A DNA stretch of 64,000 bases from Fulvitalea axinellae (GTDB taxonomy: Bacteria > Bacteroidota > Bacteroidia > Cytophagales > Cyclobacteriaceae): assembly GCF_036492835.1 (NCBI RefSeq), contig NZ_AP025314.1, positions 930,001 through 994,000 on the forward strand. The letters are read 5' to 3'. Positions 37,970-47,056 of this stretch are shown here, one piece after another. The notes beneath the pieces are model-generated. The model saw only the letters and a program-made list of their open reading frames with translations, did no database searches and was not told the DNA's origin. A program made the translations under genes and the position numbers. Within the stretch, counting starts at the first letter, position 1; each line of letters begins with the position of its first letter.

Positions 37970-39121
37970 CTAAAAATAATATCCGATATTCATGTTGATT
38001 CGGTATTCCCAATCGGCGCCGGGAGTACCTTGAGCTAAGGCATCGCCCCAAACGGGTCCGAGCCATGGCTGATTTTTACCCATCGCCATGTCGAAATATG
38101 TGTACACGTTGCCGGCGGTAACCAAGGCCCCGGTCACGTTCATGTACGAGTCTTCGAATGACTTCTTGGCCTTGTCCAGATACCCGAAATCGTTGTATAG
38201 CGTGATGTTGGATATCGGGCCCCATTCCACAGGAATATCGTAAGAAAGCCCTAAAGTGTAGACCGAAGCTTCCGCAGCCACTAAGTAAGGGGCTCCGTAA
38301 GCCGTAAGCGCCACCACGTCTTCCGATTCGCCTTGGGGAGCTTTGGCATTGTAGCCATATGTGGTCCATTGGGCTTTTATTCCCCAGTGGTTTACGTTCA
38401 TTTTGTAGTGGGCGGCAACAGCGTAGTGCGTTCCCATTTCTTCGGTGTCCAGGTTATAGAGACCGCCAAACTGTCCGGACAAGCCAAATCTGTGTTGCCC
38501 CTCGTCACCAACTTTATACACCAGTCGGCCGTTTACTTGGTTTACTTCCTTGTTGCGGTAGGCTTTGCCGTCGGCGTCTTCGTAAGTGCCGGCGTCGTAG
38601 GCGTATCTGCTGTTTGATGCGTCGGAATTACTGCCGAAACGGAGTTCCTCGGCGTTCTTAAAAAATGCCAAGGCGTATTCCCAACGATCACCCTTATGTG
38701 TATACTTGAGTCCCATGTCGTGGTCGTCTTCAAGTCCCACATAATAGTCCATGCTAAAGAACCAGCTGTTGGAGTTGTATGGACCGATACCGAATGGAAC
38801 TTGCGTCAGCCCGAGCTGAATTTCGTCAGTCGCGCTGAGATCGTAAGCCAACCAGCCTTGCTTCAGCATCATTCCGCCGAAGCCTTCAGAGTAGAACCGG
38901 TATTCGGCGTTGAGTTTTATACCTTTGTAAGAACCTTTGGCGTTGATGCGGAATACGTCGTAGCCGAAGTCCCCGCCACGCTTTTTTTGACCCTCTTTCC
39001 AAGAAGAATAATTGTAATTGAATCGTAATGCCCCGCCTATTTTAAGCTCGGGCTTGTCTTGGGCATGGCCCGTTACCGCACAACAAGCGCACAGTAACAA
39101 CACAAACATCTTTTTTAACAT
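37970..39121 (-). CDS. Outer-membrane beta-barrel porin
   Basis: 383 residues, with a signal peptide (MLKKMFVLLLCACCAVTGHA). The remainder consists of alternating beta strands rich in Tyr, Gly and Trp, and the last residue is Phe (YRINMNIGYYF), both typical of outer-membrane porins. The strands GYDVFRINAKGSYKGIKLN and MMLKQGWLAYDLSATDEIQ resemble phosphate-selective/OprO-type barrels, but ligand specificity cannot be read. It lies 58 bases downstream of a BCCT transporter on the same strand, with no terminator between, so it is probably cotranscribed and may be its outer-membrane entry route. It ends at a bidirectional terminator. Confidence 0.8.
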   Translation of the reverse strand: MLKKMFVLLLCACCAVTGHAQDKPELKIGGALRFNYNYSSWKEGQKKRGGDFGYDVFRINAKGSYKGIKLNAEYRFYSEGFGGMMLKQGWLAYDLSATDEIQLGLTQVPFGIGPYNSNSWFFSMDYYVGLEDDHDMGLKYTHKGDRWEYALAFFKNAEELRFGSNSDASNSRYAYDAGTYEDADGKAYRNKEVNQVNGRLVYKVGDEGQHRFGLSGQFGGLYNLDTEEMGTHYAVAAHYKMNVNHWGIKAQWTTYGYNAKAPQGESEDVVALTAYGAPYLVAAEASVYTLGLSYDIPVEWGPISNITLYNDFGYLDKAKKSFEDSYMNVTGALVTAGNVYTYFDMAMGKNQPWLGPVWGDALAQGTPGADWEYRINMNIGYYF

Positions 39122-39179
39122 TACCGTATATATTCGGAATTAAATGGCTCTCGCCGTTTTAATAAAATCGTAAACCCTT

Positions 39180-40775
39180 TTAGGCTGATAAATCTTCTCC
39201 TGAGCGCTGGCGTTCTTTTTTGAGTTTCTTCTGTTCTTTCTTGTAATAATCGCTCAGCGATTTGTAAAAACTGAAACACATCACCACCAATACAGCTGCG
39301 AAGGGTAGGCCCGTAAGGATAGAGGCCGTTTGCAAAGCGGTAAGTCCACCACCTATCAGCAATACCGAGGCTACCAAACCTTCCATTGACGCCCAGAAAA
39401 TTTTCTGGCTTTTCGGCGAGTCATGGCGTCCGCCGGAGGTAAGCATATCCACGACAAACGAACCCGAATCCGAGGAAGTGACAAAGAAGCTGGCCACCAA
39501 AATCACGGTTACGATAGAGGAGAAAGAACTTGCGGGAAAACGTTCCAATAACTGGTAGATGGCTGTAGCCACGTTCTCGTTTACGGCGTTCGTGATGCTG
39601 TGATCGCCCATCAACTCAAGGTAAATGGCGCTACCGCCGAAGATAGTCAGCCATAAGAAAGTCAAAAGGGTAGGCACCAGCATGACGCCAAGAACGAACT
39701 CTTTGACTGTACGACCTTTGGATATTCGGGCGATGAAGATACCCACGAACGGCGACCAGCTAATCCACCACGACCAGTAGAACACGGTCCAGGAGTTTTG
39801 CCAGTTTTTTTCGGCGCCTACGCCGTTGTATGAATTCGTCCAGAAACTCAGGTCGAAGAACTCGTAAATGTAGTGTCCTATATTTTGTACAAATGATTTG
39901 AGAATAAAGATGGTCGGACCTACCAGCAGTACGAAGATCATCAGGAAAAAGGCCAGGCGCATGTTCCATTCGCTAAGCATCCGGATGCCCTTGTCAAGCC
40001 CCAGTACGAGCGATAACGTCGCCAACATGGTGATAAACACGATTAGGGCGACCTGTACGCCGGTAGTGATTTCGATACTGAAAAGGTGCGCGAGCCCGGC
40101 GTTGATTTGCTGTACGCCCAAGCCCAGGGAGGTGGCTAAGCCGAAAAGCGTGGCCACGACGGAAATGGCGTCGATAGCGTCGCCTATTGGGCCGTAGATT
40201 TTTTCCTTGAATAGCGGATAAAAGATCGACCTGATAGTCAGTGGCAGTTTTTTGTTATAGGTAAAGAAGGCCAAAGCAAGGCCCACGATGGCGTACAAAG
40301 CCCAAGGATGGACGCCCCAGTGCAGAAACGTAATGCCCATGGCGGACTTGGCCGCCGCTACGGCATCTTGCGAGTCGGTAAGGAAAGGGTTACTGCCGAA
40401 GTGGAATATCGGCTCGGCTACGCTCCAGAAAAGCAAGCCTATGCCCATGCCGGCGCTGAACAGCATGGCGAACCAACTTTTACGGCTGAAGGCCGGTTTG
40501 GCGTTGCGCCCCCCGATGCGGATGGAGCCGAATTTTCCGAATCCGACCGATAACGTGAAGATCAGGATGCCGTTTACCAACAGAATATAAAACCATCCGA
40601 CTTTGTCGGATACCGTGTCCTGAATATGTTTGAACCACTGTTCGATGGGTTTGCCCACGATCAGAGTGGCTAATACCAATATTAATACGACTGAGAGTGA
40701 AGCTACCGTAACGGGGCCGTTGGCTTGCATGCCGAAGAAGGTCCGTTGGTCGCTTCTGATATGTTTTTTGCTCAT
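39180..40775 (-). CDS. BCCT-family betaine/choline/carnitine transporter
   Basis: 531 residues with twelve predicted membrane helices. Family landmarks are FSAGMGIGLLFWSVAEPIFHF (helix 3, with the GMGIG stretch of BetP-like Na+-coupled members) and YWSWWISWSPFVGIFIARIS (the Trp-rich substrate box of helix 8), followed by SKGRTVKEF. It imports quaternary ammonium compatible solutes such as glycine betaine or choline. The C-terminal tail is short and basic, lacking the long osmosensing extension. The gene is followed by a porin, suggesting a two-membrane uptake operon. No choline oxidation (bet) genes are present, so import for osmoprotection is more likely than breakdown. The first gene upstream is over 700 bases away. 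Confidence 0.92.
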   Translation of the reverse strand: MSKKHIRSDQRTFFGMQANGPVTVASLSVVLILVLATLIVGKPIEQWFKHIQDTVSDKVGWFYILLVNGILIFTLSVGFGKFGSIRIGGRNAKPAFSRKSWFAMLFSAGMGIGLLFWSVAEPIFHFGSNPFLTDSQDAVAAAKSAMGITFLHWGVHPWALYAIVGLALAFFTYNKKLPLTIRSIFYPLFKEKIYGPIGDAIDAISVVATLFGLATSLGLGVQQINAGLAHLFSIEITTGVQVALIVFITMLATLSLVLGLDKGIRMLSEWNMRLAFFLMIFVLLVGPTIFILKSFVQNIGHYIYEFFDLSFWTNSYNGVGAEKNWQNSWTVFYWSWWISWSPFVGIFIARISKGRTVKEFVLGVMLVPTLLTFLWLTIFGGSAIYLELMGDHSITNAVNENVATAIYQLLERFPASSFSSIVTVILVASFFVTSSDSGSFVVDMLTSGGRHDSPKSQKIFWASMEGLVASVLLIGGGLTALQTASILTGLPFAAVLVVMCFSFYKSLSDYYKKEQKKLKKERQRSGEDLSA

Positions 40776-41497
40776 AACAAGATTTTTTGGAGCGGTTAGC
40801 GCATAATAAGGCTAGGTGCCATGTAAAATTCGGGCACAACAAAAGCCTGTAAGCTTTGGAGAGGAAAGCTTGTCGCAAAACCTGATCACGGTATAGCCCG
40901 TTTTGGCGATAGCCGTGTCCGCAGTACTAAGCGGATAACATGAAAGATGAATAAGTGTTCCCTAATGGATGCGAGCGGTCAGGTCACGTGAGTGACGGAA
41001 ATATGCCGAATGACATTATCTTATCGTGGTATTGTATAAAACTCGCTTAGGGAGCCATGAGATAGATGGCCGGTAAGAATGAAATCAGAGGGGGAGAGTC
41101 GGTGGAGTGTAGCGGTCCGGCTGATTGCGAAACACTAAGTTAGAAAAGGTGAATACTCGGATATTCTGATTTTTGTATAATATGGACACCATAGTTAGGC
41201 AAAAGTACCACTAAAATTCTGGAAAGATGGTGAGCTACATCATTCTTTTTAATAATTGTTCATGTTTTTGATTGTTAGCAATGGGTTTGTTCCTCTGAAG
41301 GAAGTGGAATTTTTGAGTTGCGGTAAGGGTTGTTTGGGCTTTTTTCTAAAGGATTAACCACACGCTATTACGCTATAAAGACGGAATAACGGGTGGTTAA
41401 TAGAATTGGTTTTGACTTTTAAGGTTGTGAGAAAAAGCTTTCAATCATTTTCCAAATCCACTTTGTCTAACATGAAAGTCAACTCGTTTTCACACTA
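40776..41497. other. 722-bp non-coding stretch, contains one long imperfect hairpin
   Basis: This is the largest gene-free stretch in the window. No ORF with coding character is seen on either strand and no known RNA or riboswitch fold was recognised. It holds the promoter region of the BCCT operon (right to left) and, near the right end, a 20-bp imperfect inverted repeat (41353-41401). Composition is more A+T-rich after 41160. Confidence 0.5.
41353..41401. repeat. 20-bp imperfect inverted repeat
   Basis: Arms ATTAACCACACGCTATTACG (41353-41372) and CGGAATAACGGGTGGTTAAT (41382-41401) are complementary at 17 of 20 positions around a 9-base loop. It lies 97 bases downstream of the serine hydrolase stop. 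No T-run follows, so a terminator is doubtful. Confidence 0.6.
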
Positions 41498-42649
41498 TCA
41501 AGGGGTTATATTATAGATTGAATGCAGGATTTCTTTGGCCGTGTCCATAATCTTGGTTCTGTCGCCTGAATTTGCCAATAACACAAAGACCAGTTCTCCG
41601 CCAGCCACCGAAACCACCAAAGACCGGTAACCTTCCGTGCTTCCGCCGTGGATAACATAATCCTTAGGCAAAGATAGATTTCCCATTCCGTAAGTGTCCC
41701 CTTGCCGGAATACCGCCCATCCGTACCCGTACGAGATTTTGTCGGTTATTCCCGAAAGGTGATTGGAAAACATCCGTTTTTTTGATTCCGCGGTAAGCAG
41801 TTTGCCGTTTTCCAGAGCCATTGTCCATTTGTAAAGGTCGTCGGCCGTGGAGAAAATTCGCCGGCCCAACGAGAAATCGATAAACTGGTTTGTGCGCCAA
41901 GTCCGGGTTTTCTTGTCGAAATTGTATCCTTGAGCCACTTTGGGATAAATTGTTTCGTTGTCAACGGGAGAAAAGGTGGAACGCAATTCCAAAGGTCCCA
42001 GAATTTTCTTGTTCAACAAGTCGCCGAAATCCATTCCGTAGGCCCTTTCCAAAAGCATGGCGGTCAAGTGGTAGCCAAAATTGCTGTAATGGAAATTTTT
42101 GCCAGGCTTGAACAGTCGGGGAGCTTCCATTACAAAAGCGCTGTAGGCTTGGGGATCAAGGCGGAGGCGTTTCAGCTTGCGGAAATTGTCACGTTTCCAT
42201 TCTTTTCCCAAGTTGCCGTAGTCGGGCATGCCGGCGGTATGGGTCAGCGTTTGGTGGAGGGTGACGCCCGCCGGAAAAGACAGGCCGGGAACAGCCCGTT
42301 TTCCCGGGAGCACCACGGGTTCGTACAGTAGAAGCCTGCCTTCCTCCACGGCCATCAATACCAGCGCGGCGATAAACGATTTGTTTAGCGACGAGATGTC
42401 GAAACGGTGATTAGGCGCCGTATCGATGTTCCATGTCCTGTTCGACATGCCGACGGAACGCCGGTAAAGGACTCCTTCCGGGCTTCCGATCAGAACAATG
42501 CCGCTTAGGCTGTCGGCTTCGGCCCTGCGCATCACGATTGTGTCTATCGTTTTGGTATCGAAAGCTCCTTTGGTAATTTGTGCCTGTCCGGAAACCGGCA
42601 AAAAGCTTTGGAAGACAAGGCATAAAAAAAGTAATGTCGTGTGTTTCAT
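41498..42649 (-). CDS. Secreted beta-lactamase-fold serine hydrolase (class C/EstB type)
   Basis: 383 residues. A signal peptide (MKHTTLLFLCLVFQSFLPVSGQA) directs it to the periplasm. It has the SxxK motif SLNK (Ser87, Lys90), the second motif YSNFGYHL (YxN) and HGGSTEGYRS in place of the KTG box. These fit the penicillin-binding-protein/class C-like family that includes D-aminopeptidases and esterases; true antibiotic hydrolysis is not implied. The start is ATG 42649. A LytTR regulator gene begins just upstream (78 bases between) on the same strand, so the two may be cotranscribed. Confidence 0.88.
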   Translation of the reverse strand: MKHTTLLFLCLVFQSFLPVSGQAQITKGAFDTKTIDTIVMRRAEADSLSGIVLIGSPEGVLYRRSVGMSNRTWNIDTAPNHRFDISSLNKSFIAALVLMAVEEGRLLLYEPVVLPGKRAVPGLSFPAGVTLHQTLTHTAGMPDYGNLGKEWKRDNFRKLKRLRLDPQAYSAFVMEAPRLFKPGKNFHYSNFGYHLTAMLLERAYGMDFGDLLNKKILGPLELRSTFSPVDNETIYPKVAQGYNFDKKTRTWRTNQFIDFSLGRRIFSTADDLYKWTMALENGKLLTAESKKRMFSNHLSGITDKISYGYGWAVFRQGDTYGMGNLSLPKDYVIHGGSTEGYRSLVVSVAGGELVFVLLANSGDRTKIMDTAKEILHSIYNITP

Positions 42650-42727
42650 GAGTTCCTGTTTTGGAATAAATGAACTAAGTAAATAGTGAAGTCAAGTGTG
42701 TTTTAGTTCGTTTGTGGCGAAATTCGT

Positions 42728-43558
42728 CTATGAGTGGCGAATGTTTTCCGTGGTTTTCACTCCGAGATCCTTGAGCCGGGATTTGGAAACCGGAATTGAA
42801 TTTCCCCCGTCCAAAACGGCGAACCACGCCCCCTTTTCCCGGACTATTTTTCGCACTTGTTTGGGGTTTGCCAGATAAGAACGGTGGCAGCGAACCATTC
42901 CGGTCTCGGGCGCCAGCTCGTCTTCCATCGATTTCATTGTACGGCGCAACATATGGATTTCTGTGCCTTTTTCGCCCCGATAAAAAATACGCAGGTAATT
43001 GTCTTCGGCTTTAGCGTAGAAAAAATCGTCAGGGCGAAGAGCGAGTTCGACTTTGCCGTTGCTGGCCTTTATGTTTAGGTTTTGGTTTTCGGGCGCTGTC
43101 TTTTGCTGCTTTTTGATTTGGAGATTCTCTTTCAGAACCCCGAATACCAGTAAAGGGACAATCATCGCCATTGCGTATTCCCTAAGCAAAAGCGTATAGC
43201 CTGGCCAATCCCATTCGGTCCAATGCCAGAAATAATTGAAGAGCACAAAACAAAAATTGGCTCCGACGAAGGTCTCCGCACCCCGCCAAAGCAGTTTTTG
43301 CCAAAAGGCGTCTAGCCGGAGCGCTGGTGACAGGTATCGCTCCAAAAGATAAAAAATCAGAAATGTTTCAAGGCCGATCGCCAGGCTTCGTTCCAAATGG
43401 GAATGTCCGGAAAAGGAAACGCCGAGCTGTATATTGTAAGCCTTGTAGAAGTAAAGGACGAAAAAGAGATAAAAACCGCAACCCAAGGAAAGGAAAAGTT
43501 CCGGGAATGGCCTTTCCGATATGGCCAAGCGGATATCGGTTGGTTTTAAGCGTCGCAT
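42728..43558 (-). CDS. Membrane-bound LytTR-family transcriptional regulator
   Basis: 276 residues. The N-terminal 150 residues contain about four membrane helices (FLSLGCGFYLFFVLYFYKAY, AIGLETFLIFYLLERYLS, FVGANFCFVLFNYFW, AMAMIVPLLVFGVL). A LytTR DNA-binding domain (about 170-268) follows: FFYAKAEDNYLRIFY, RRTMKSMEDEL and MVRCHRSYLANPKQVRKI are the usual landmarks. There is no receiver domain, so the protein probably senses through its membrane part and binds DNA while attached to it. It lies directly upstream of a serine hydrolase gene on the same strand, a likely target. Confidence 0.9.
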   Translation of the reverse strand: MRRLKPTDIRLAISERPFPELFLSLGCGFYLFFVLYFYKAYNIQLGVSFSGHSHLERSLAIGLETFLIFYLLERYLSPALRLDAFWQKLLWRGAETFVGANFCFVLFNYFWHWTEWDWPGYTLLLREYAMAMIVPLLVFGVLKENLQIKKQQKTAPENQNLNIKASNGKVELALRPDDFFYAKAEDNYLRIFYRGEKGTEIHMLRRTMKSMEDELAPETGMVRCHRSYLANPKQVRKIVREKGAWFAVLDGGNSIPVSKSRLKDLGVKTTENIRHS

Positions 43559-43797
43559 CTATTCGTAATAAATCAAAAAAATAGTGAGTAACCCGTTGCC
43601 GGCCAATCAGTTTCTGTTGAACGGCTTAGGGGAGTGACTTGCGAACGGTGCCTAGGTTTGGTTGTGTCTGCGGGACATGTCCGAGCGTTAAGGTACGTAA
43701 GCCGATTCCATTCAGGTTTCTGTTTTTAAAAGGAAACTCCTATTTTTAAGGCTTGATTTGAAAACAGTGTTTCTTACAGAATACAAGGACTTTTAAC

Positions 43798-44544
43798 ATG
43801 AAACTTTTAGAAGGAAAAGTAGCGCTCATCACGGGTGCTTCAAAGGGCATCGGCCGTGCTATCGCCCATAAATTCGCCGAACAAGGCGCAAGCGTAGCCT
43901 TCACTTATCTTTCAAGTGTGGAAAAGGGTCAGGCTTTGGAAAAAGAATTGGCCGACAAAGGCGTAAAAGCTGTAGGTTTCCGTTCCGACGCTTCGGATTT
44001 TGACGCCGCCCAAGAGCTGATCGACGGTGTGGTGAAAGAATTCGGACGCCTTGACGTATTGGTCAACAATGCCGGAATCACTCGCGACGGTCTTTTGATG
44101 CGAATGAACAAGGAGCAGTTTGATGACGTAATTCGCGTAAACCTTAACTCGGTATTCAACACCGTTAAGGCCGCTACCCGTACGTTTATGAAGCAGAAAT
44201 CTGGTTCTATCATCAACATGACGTCGGTTGTGGGTGTGAAAGGAAACGCCGGACAGGCCAACTACGCGGCTTCAAAGGCCGGTATCATCGGTTTCACTAA
44301 GTCTGTGGCTTTGGAGCTCGGTTCTCGTAACGTACGTTGCAACGCCATTGCTCCGGGATTCATCGAGACAGAGATGACTGGTGCTTTGGACGAGAAAACG
44401 GTTCAGTCTTGGCGTGACGCCATCCCGATGAAGCGTGGAGGCAAGCCTGAGGAAGTGGCTGATCTTACGGTATTCTTGGCTTCGGATATGTCTACTTACG
44501 TTTCTGGCCAAGTGATTCAGGTTGACGGCGCAATGTTGACCTAA
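43798..44544 (+). CDS. fabG: 3-oxoacyl-[acyl-carrier-protein] reductase FabG
   Basis: A 248-residue short-chain dehydrogenase, the NADPH-dependent beta-ketoacyl-ACP reductase of type II fatty acid synthesis. It has the cofactor loop TGASKGIGRA, NNAG at VNNAGITRDG, the catalytic Ser in INMTSVVG, and Tyr156/Lys160 in ANYAASKAG. PGFIETEMTGAL and YVSGQVIQVDGAM at the end are FabG-typical. The start is ATG 43798. It is monocistronic: no fab cluster surrounds it, and a strong hairpin follows the stop. Near-perfect agreement with housekeeping FabG favours this over a paralogue. Confidence 0.93.
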   Translation: MKLLEGKVALITGASKGIGRAIAHKFAEQGASVAFTYLSSVEKGQALEKELADKGVKAVGFRSDASDFDAAQELIDGVVKEFGRLDVLVNNAGITRDGLLMRMNKEQFDDVIRVNLNSVFNTVKAATRTFMKQKSGSIINMTSVVGVKGNAGQANYAASKAGIIGFTKSVALELGSRNVRCNAIAPGFIETEMTGALDEKTVQSWRDAIPMKRGGKPEEVADLTVFLASDMSTYVSGQVIQVDGAMLT

Positions 44545-44571
44545 GCGGAATTGCTTAATTCGCTTAAAGCG

Positions 44572-44620
44572 AAAAAGGGTAAAGAACGGGGCTTGCGCCT
44601 GCGGTTCTTTACCCTTTTTT
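44572..44620. terminator. Bidirectional terminator after fabG
   Basis: AAAAAGGGTAAAGAAC (44573-44588) and GTTCTTTACCCTTTTT (44604-44619) form a 16-bp stem. T-runs lie on both sides, serving fabG and the convergent propeller gene. Confidence 0.88.
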
Positions 44621-44648
44621 GGTTTTGGTCCGAAGGAATTTGCTTGGT

Positions 44649-45560
44649 CTATTTTACCTTGTAGAATTTCAGCTTATTGATATTTCCGACAGGCAATACC
44701 AGCAATTTTTTGGAAGGAAGGTAAAGGATGTCGCCCACGCTTTGCTCTACGGTCAGGATCTTGTCGGCTTTGCCAGTGGTGGCTGATACCCGGCTGATAT
44801 CGCCTGTGATCCAGTTGGAAGTGAGGAAGTGGCTGTCGCCGAAGCGCTGTACGCCGTCCAGGTGGCCGAAATCGCCTTTGGTTACGTGGCTGATTTTTTG
44901 GGTCGCCATATTTACTTTCAGTAGGTCGCCTTGCTTGGCTCCCAGCGGATTTTTGTCGGCATATTTACCCCAAGCGCCTACGTATAGGTCATCGCCCACG
45001 GCCAGTACGCCGTTGGGGTTTTCCAATTCGGGAGTGCGGAGCCATTCGACCATGCTTCCGTCTTTCAGCACGTATACGGCCGACTGGTGCATTTCGGAGA
45101 CGTATAACTCGCCGGCGTCAGTAACGGTCACGTCGCTAAGGTATTCGGCTTTGCCTCCGCTGTGGAGAGTTTTCTCTCCGGTTGAGAGGTCTACTTCCAC
45201 CAAGTTTGTTACGTCGGCTACATAGAGCTTGTCGCCGTGAACGGCCACTCCTTTCGGGTCGTTAAGTCCCTTTACGAAGCTGGCGTCGATCAACTCGCCT
45301 TCGGTCGAGACTTTGGCTATGGTGCCGTCGCCGGGTTCGGCCCCGCCTTGCAAGGAGACGTACAGTACGTCCCGTTTTTCGTCGTAGGTAGCCGATTCGC
45401 AGTTCGACATATTGTCCAGTTCGCTAACGAATCCAGCTTCCGGTACGGGCGCTACGGCTACGGTGGCTTCTTTGGTTTCTTGGGAACTGGCTTTTTTGTT
45501 TCCTTGTCCGCAAGCCGTTAAGATGATGGGTAAGCTTAAAAACAGCGATAATCTTCTCAT
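44649..45560 (-). CDS. SMP-30/NHL-like beta-propeller lipoprotein
   Basis: 303 residues. MRRLSLFLSLPIILTAC carries a lipobox (LTAC, Cys17). After a short Ser/Thr/Ala linker the protein is built of propeller blades: YDEKRDVLYVSLQGG, GLNDPKGVAVHGDKLYVAD, TVTDAGELYVSEM, ELENPNGVLAVGDDLYVG. These are the strand patterns of SMP-30/gluconolactonase and NHL-repeat proteins. The metal-binding Glu/Asn/Asp of true gluconolactonases cannot be confirmed, so no reaction is assigned. It is probably an envelope binding protein. Convergent with fabG. Confidence 0.8.
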   Translation of the reverse strand: MRRLSLFLSLPIILTACGQGNKKASSQETKEATVAVAPVPEAGFVSELDNMSNCESATYDEKRDVLYVSLQGGAEPGDGTIAKVSTEGELIDASFVKGLNDPKGVAVHGDKLYVADVTNLVEVDLSTGEKTLHSGGKAEYLSDVTVTDAGELYVSEMHQSAVYVLKDGSMVEWLRTPELENPNGVLAVGDDLYVGAWGKYADKNPLGAKQGDLLKVNMATQKISHVTKGDFGHLDGVQRFGDSHFLTSNWITGDISRVSATTGKADKILTVEQSVGDILYLPSKKLLVLPVGNINKLKFYKVK

Positions 45561-45661
45561 TCTGGAGGTGTGTTTTAGTCTTAAAAGTGTATTCCGGTTA
45601 CGTAAATATAATGGATGTTATGTAGCATAGAGTGGCACAGTTGAGAATAAATATTATCAGG

Positions 45662-45696
45662 GATAAAAAAAGCTCCAACCGTATGGGCTGGAGCTT
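45662..45696 (-). terminator. Terminator of the phosphodiesterase gene
   Basis: AAGCTCCAACC (45670-45680) pairs with GGCTGGAGCTT (45686-45696). The one wobble pair is G-U only on the minus transcript, which then runs into T residues. Confidence 0.75.
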
Positions 45697-45718
45697 CGAT
45701 TTTGGGGGAATATTCTCG

Positions 45719-46960
45719 CTACTCTTGATAAATCGAGTCTAAAACTGCGGGATCGCCATCCACGTCGTCTGGAATGTCAAGGCCGAGAATCCGGCACATT
45801 AGCGGGTAGACATGGATGTTGCGGAAGGCGTCGAGTTTTTGGTTGGCTTTGATGTTGTCGCCATAAGCATAAAATATGGCGCCCATTTCGTCAATTTCCG
45901 GGTCGAATCCGTGAGTGCCCCAGCCGTCACTGTTATTTTTCCTGTTTGAAAAGTAATAAGGGTAAGAAGCCACTAACGTAATATCTCCCAGTCTTTTGTT
46001 CGAAGATTCATTGCCTAATAGAGGGACGTTTCCGCTCTTGTGCACGGCCACTTGCGCCCCTTCGGGAATCCGGGTTTTGATTTTCGTTATCATAGCGTCC
46101 ACGTCTTCGTCCTCGTTCAAATATACGCGTGCGTGTGTGGCGCTGTTCAGCCAACGGTAGCCACCAGTTTGAATGGCCGGGAAATACACGGCGTGCTCCG
46201 CTTTCATCTCGGCCATCCCATGGTCAGATACCACAATCAGGTTTACCTTACGGTCCAAAGCGTCGATTTTATCTAACAAACGCCCTACCTGATCATCGAT
46301 AGCCTCAAGCCCGGAACGCAACATTTCGTCGTTGTTTGGTCCGTAGCGGTGTCCTAGATCGTCCATTGTGGAGAAATAGCAACAGATTACTTTGGGGCGC
46401 TTGGCGGGGTCCTCACGGTCCAGCCACTCGATGACTTTGCTGATGCGGTCGTCATTGCTTACGCTGCCGTCATATTTGTAATACTCATCAGGCCGAAGTC
46501 CCTGCACCGCAGCTTCGGAGCCGACAAAGAAATAACTGGCAGACCTCAAGCCGTTGCGTTTGGCATGCACCCAAATGGGGGTACCCCCGTACCAAGTCCC
46601 GTCTTCCACAGCGTCACGGTCGTTGATCATGTAGGTGCGGAAACGTTCCGGATCAAAGAAGGTGTTGTCCACGATGCCGTGGTTTTCCGGGTACATTCCC
46701 GTGGCCAAAGAATAGTGGTTGGGAAACGTTTTGCTAGGAAAACAGGAAAGCATCCTTTCGGCCGATGCCCCCTTGTCAGCCATCCGCTTGAAATTGGGCA
46801 AGTTGAAACGTTCGGCATAGTCGTAACGGAAGCCGTCCAAAGACAACAAAATCACGGTAGGGGATTCCGCTTGGGCTTCCTTGGTTTCGGATGAGTCACT
46901 GCAGGAGCATAAAGCAAAAAATGCCAGTGCAAAGACTGCGATTTGTCGGAAAAACATCAT
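45719..46960 (-). CDS. Alkaline phosphatase superfamily nucleotide pyrophosphatase/phosphodiesterase (ENPP type), lipoprotein
   Basis: 413 residues with a lipoprotein signal (MMFFRQIAVFALAFFALCSC, Cys20). The metal-binding start VILLSLDGFRYDY, the nucleophile Thr78 in PSKTFPNHYSLATGMYPENHG, and later VSDHGMAEM and THGFDPEIDEMGAIFYAYG are the landmarks of type I phosphodiesterase/nucleotide pyrophosphatases. It should hydrolyse phosphodiesters or nucleotides in the periplasm using two zinc ions. It is monocistronic. The start is the first of two adjacent ATGs at 46960. Confidence 0.92.
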   Translation of the reverse strand: MMFFRQIAVFALAFFALCSCSDSSETKEAQAESPTVILLSLDGFRYDYAERFNLPNFKRMADKGASAERMLSCFPSKTFPNHYSLATGMYPENHGIVDNTFFDPERFRTYMINDRDAVEDGTWYGGTPIWVHAKRNGLRSASYFFVGSEAAVQGLRPDEYYKYDGSVSNDDRISKVIEWLDREDPAKRPKVICCYFSTMDDLGHRYGPNNDEMLRSGLEAIDDQVGRLLDKIDALDRKVNLIVVSDHGMAEMKAEHAVYFPAIQTGGYRWLNSATHARVYLNEDEDVDAMITKIKTRIPEGAQVAVHKSGNVPLLGNESSNKRLGDITLVASYPYYFSNRKNNSDGWGTHGFDPEIDEMGAIFYAYGDNIKANQKLDAFRNIHVYPLMCRILGLDIPDDVDGDPAVLDSIYQE

Positions 46961-47056
46961 TTTATAGTCGGTTTGCGTGATAGTATAGGGTGTCTTGGAC
47001 GCAATTAGGCTATAAGTTTGCGGTGGCGCAATACCGATTGTGAAAATTGGCGGAAG

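Noticed and set aside
40776..41497. Riboswitch or structured RNA upstream of the BCCT operon
   Set aside because: No known riboswitch core was recognised on the minus strand; only the separate hairpin at the far end was kept.
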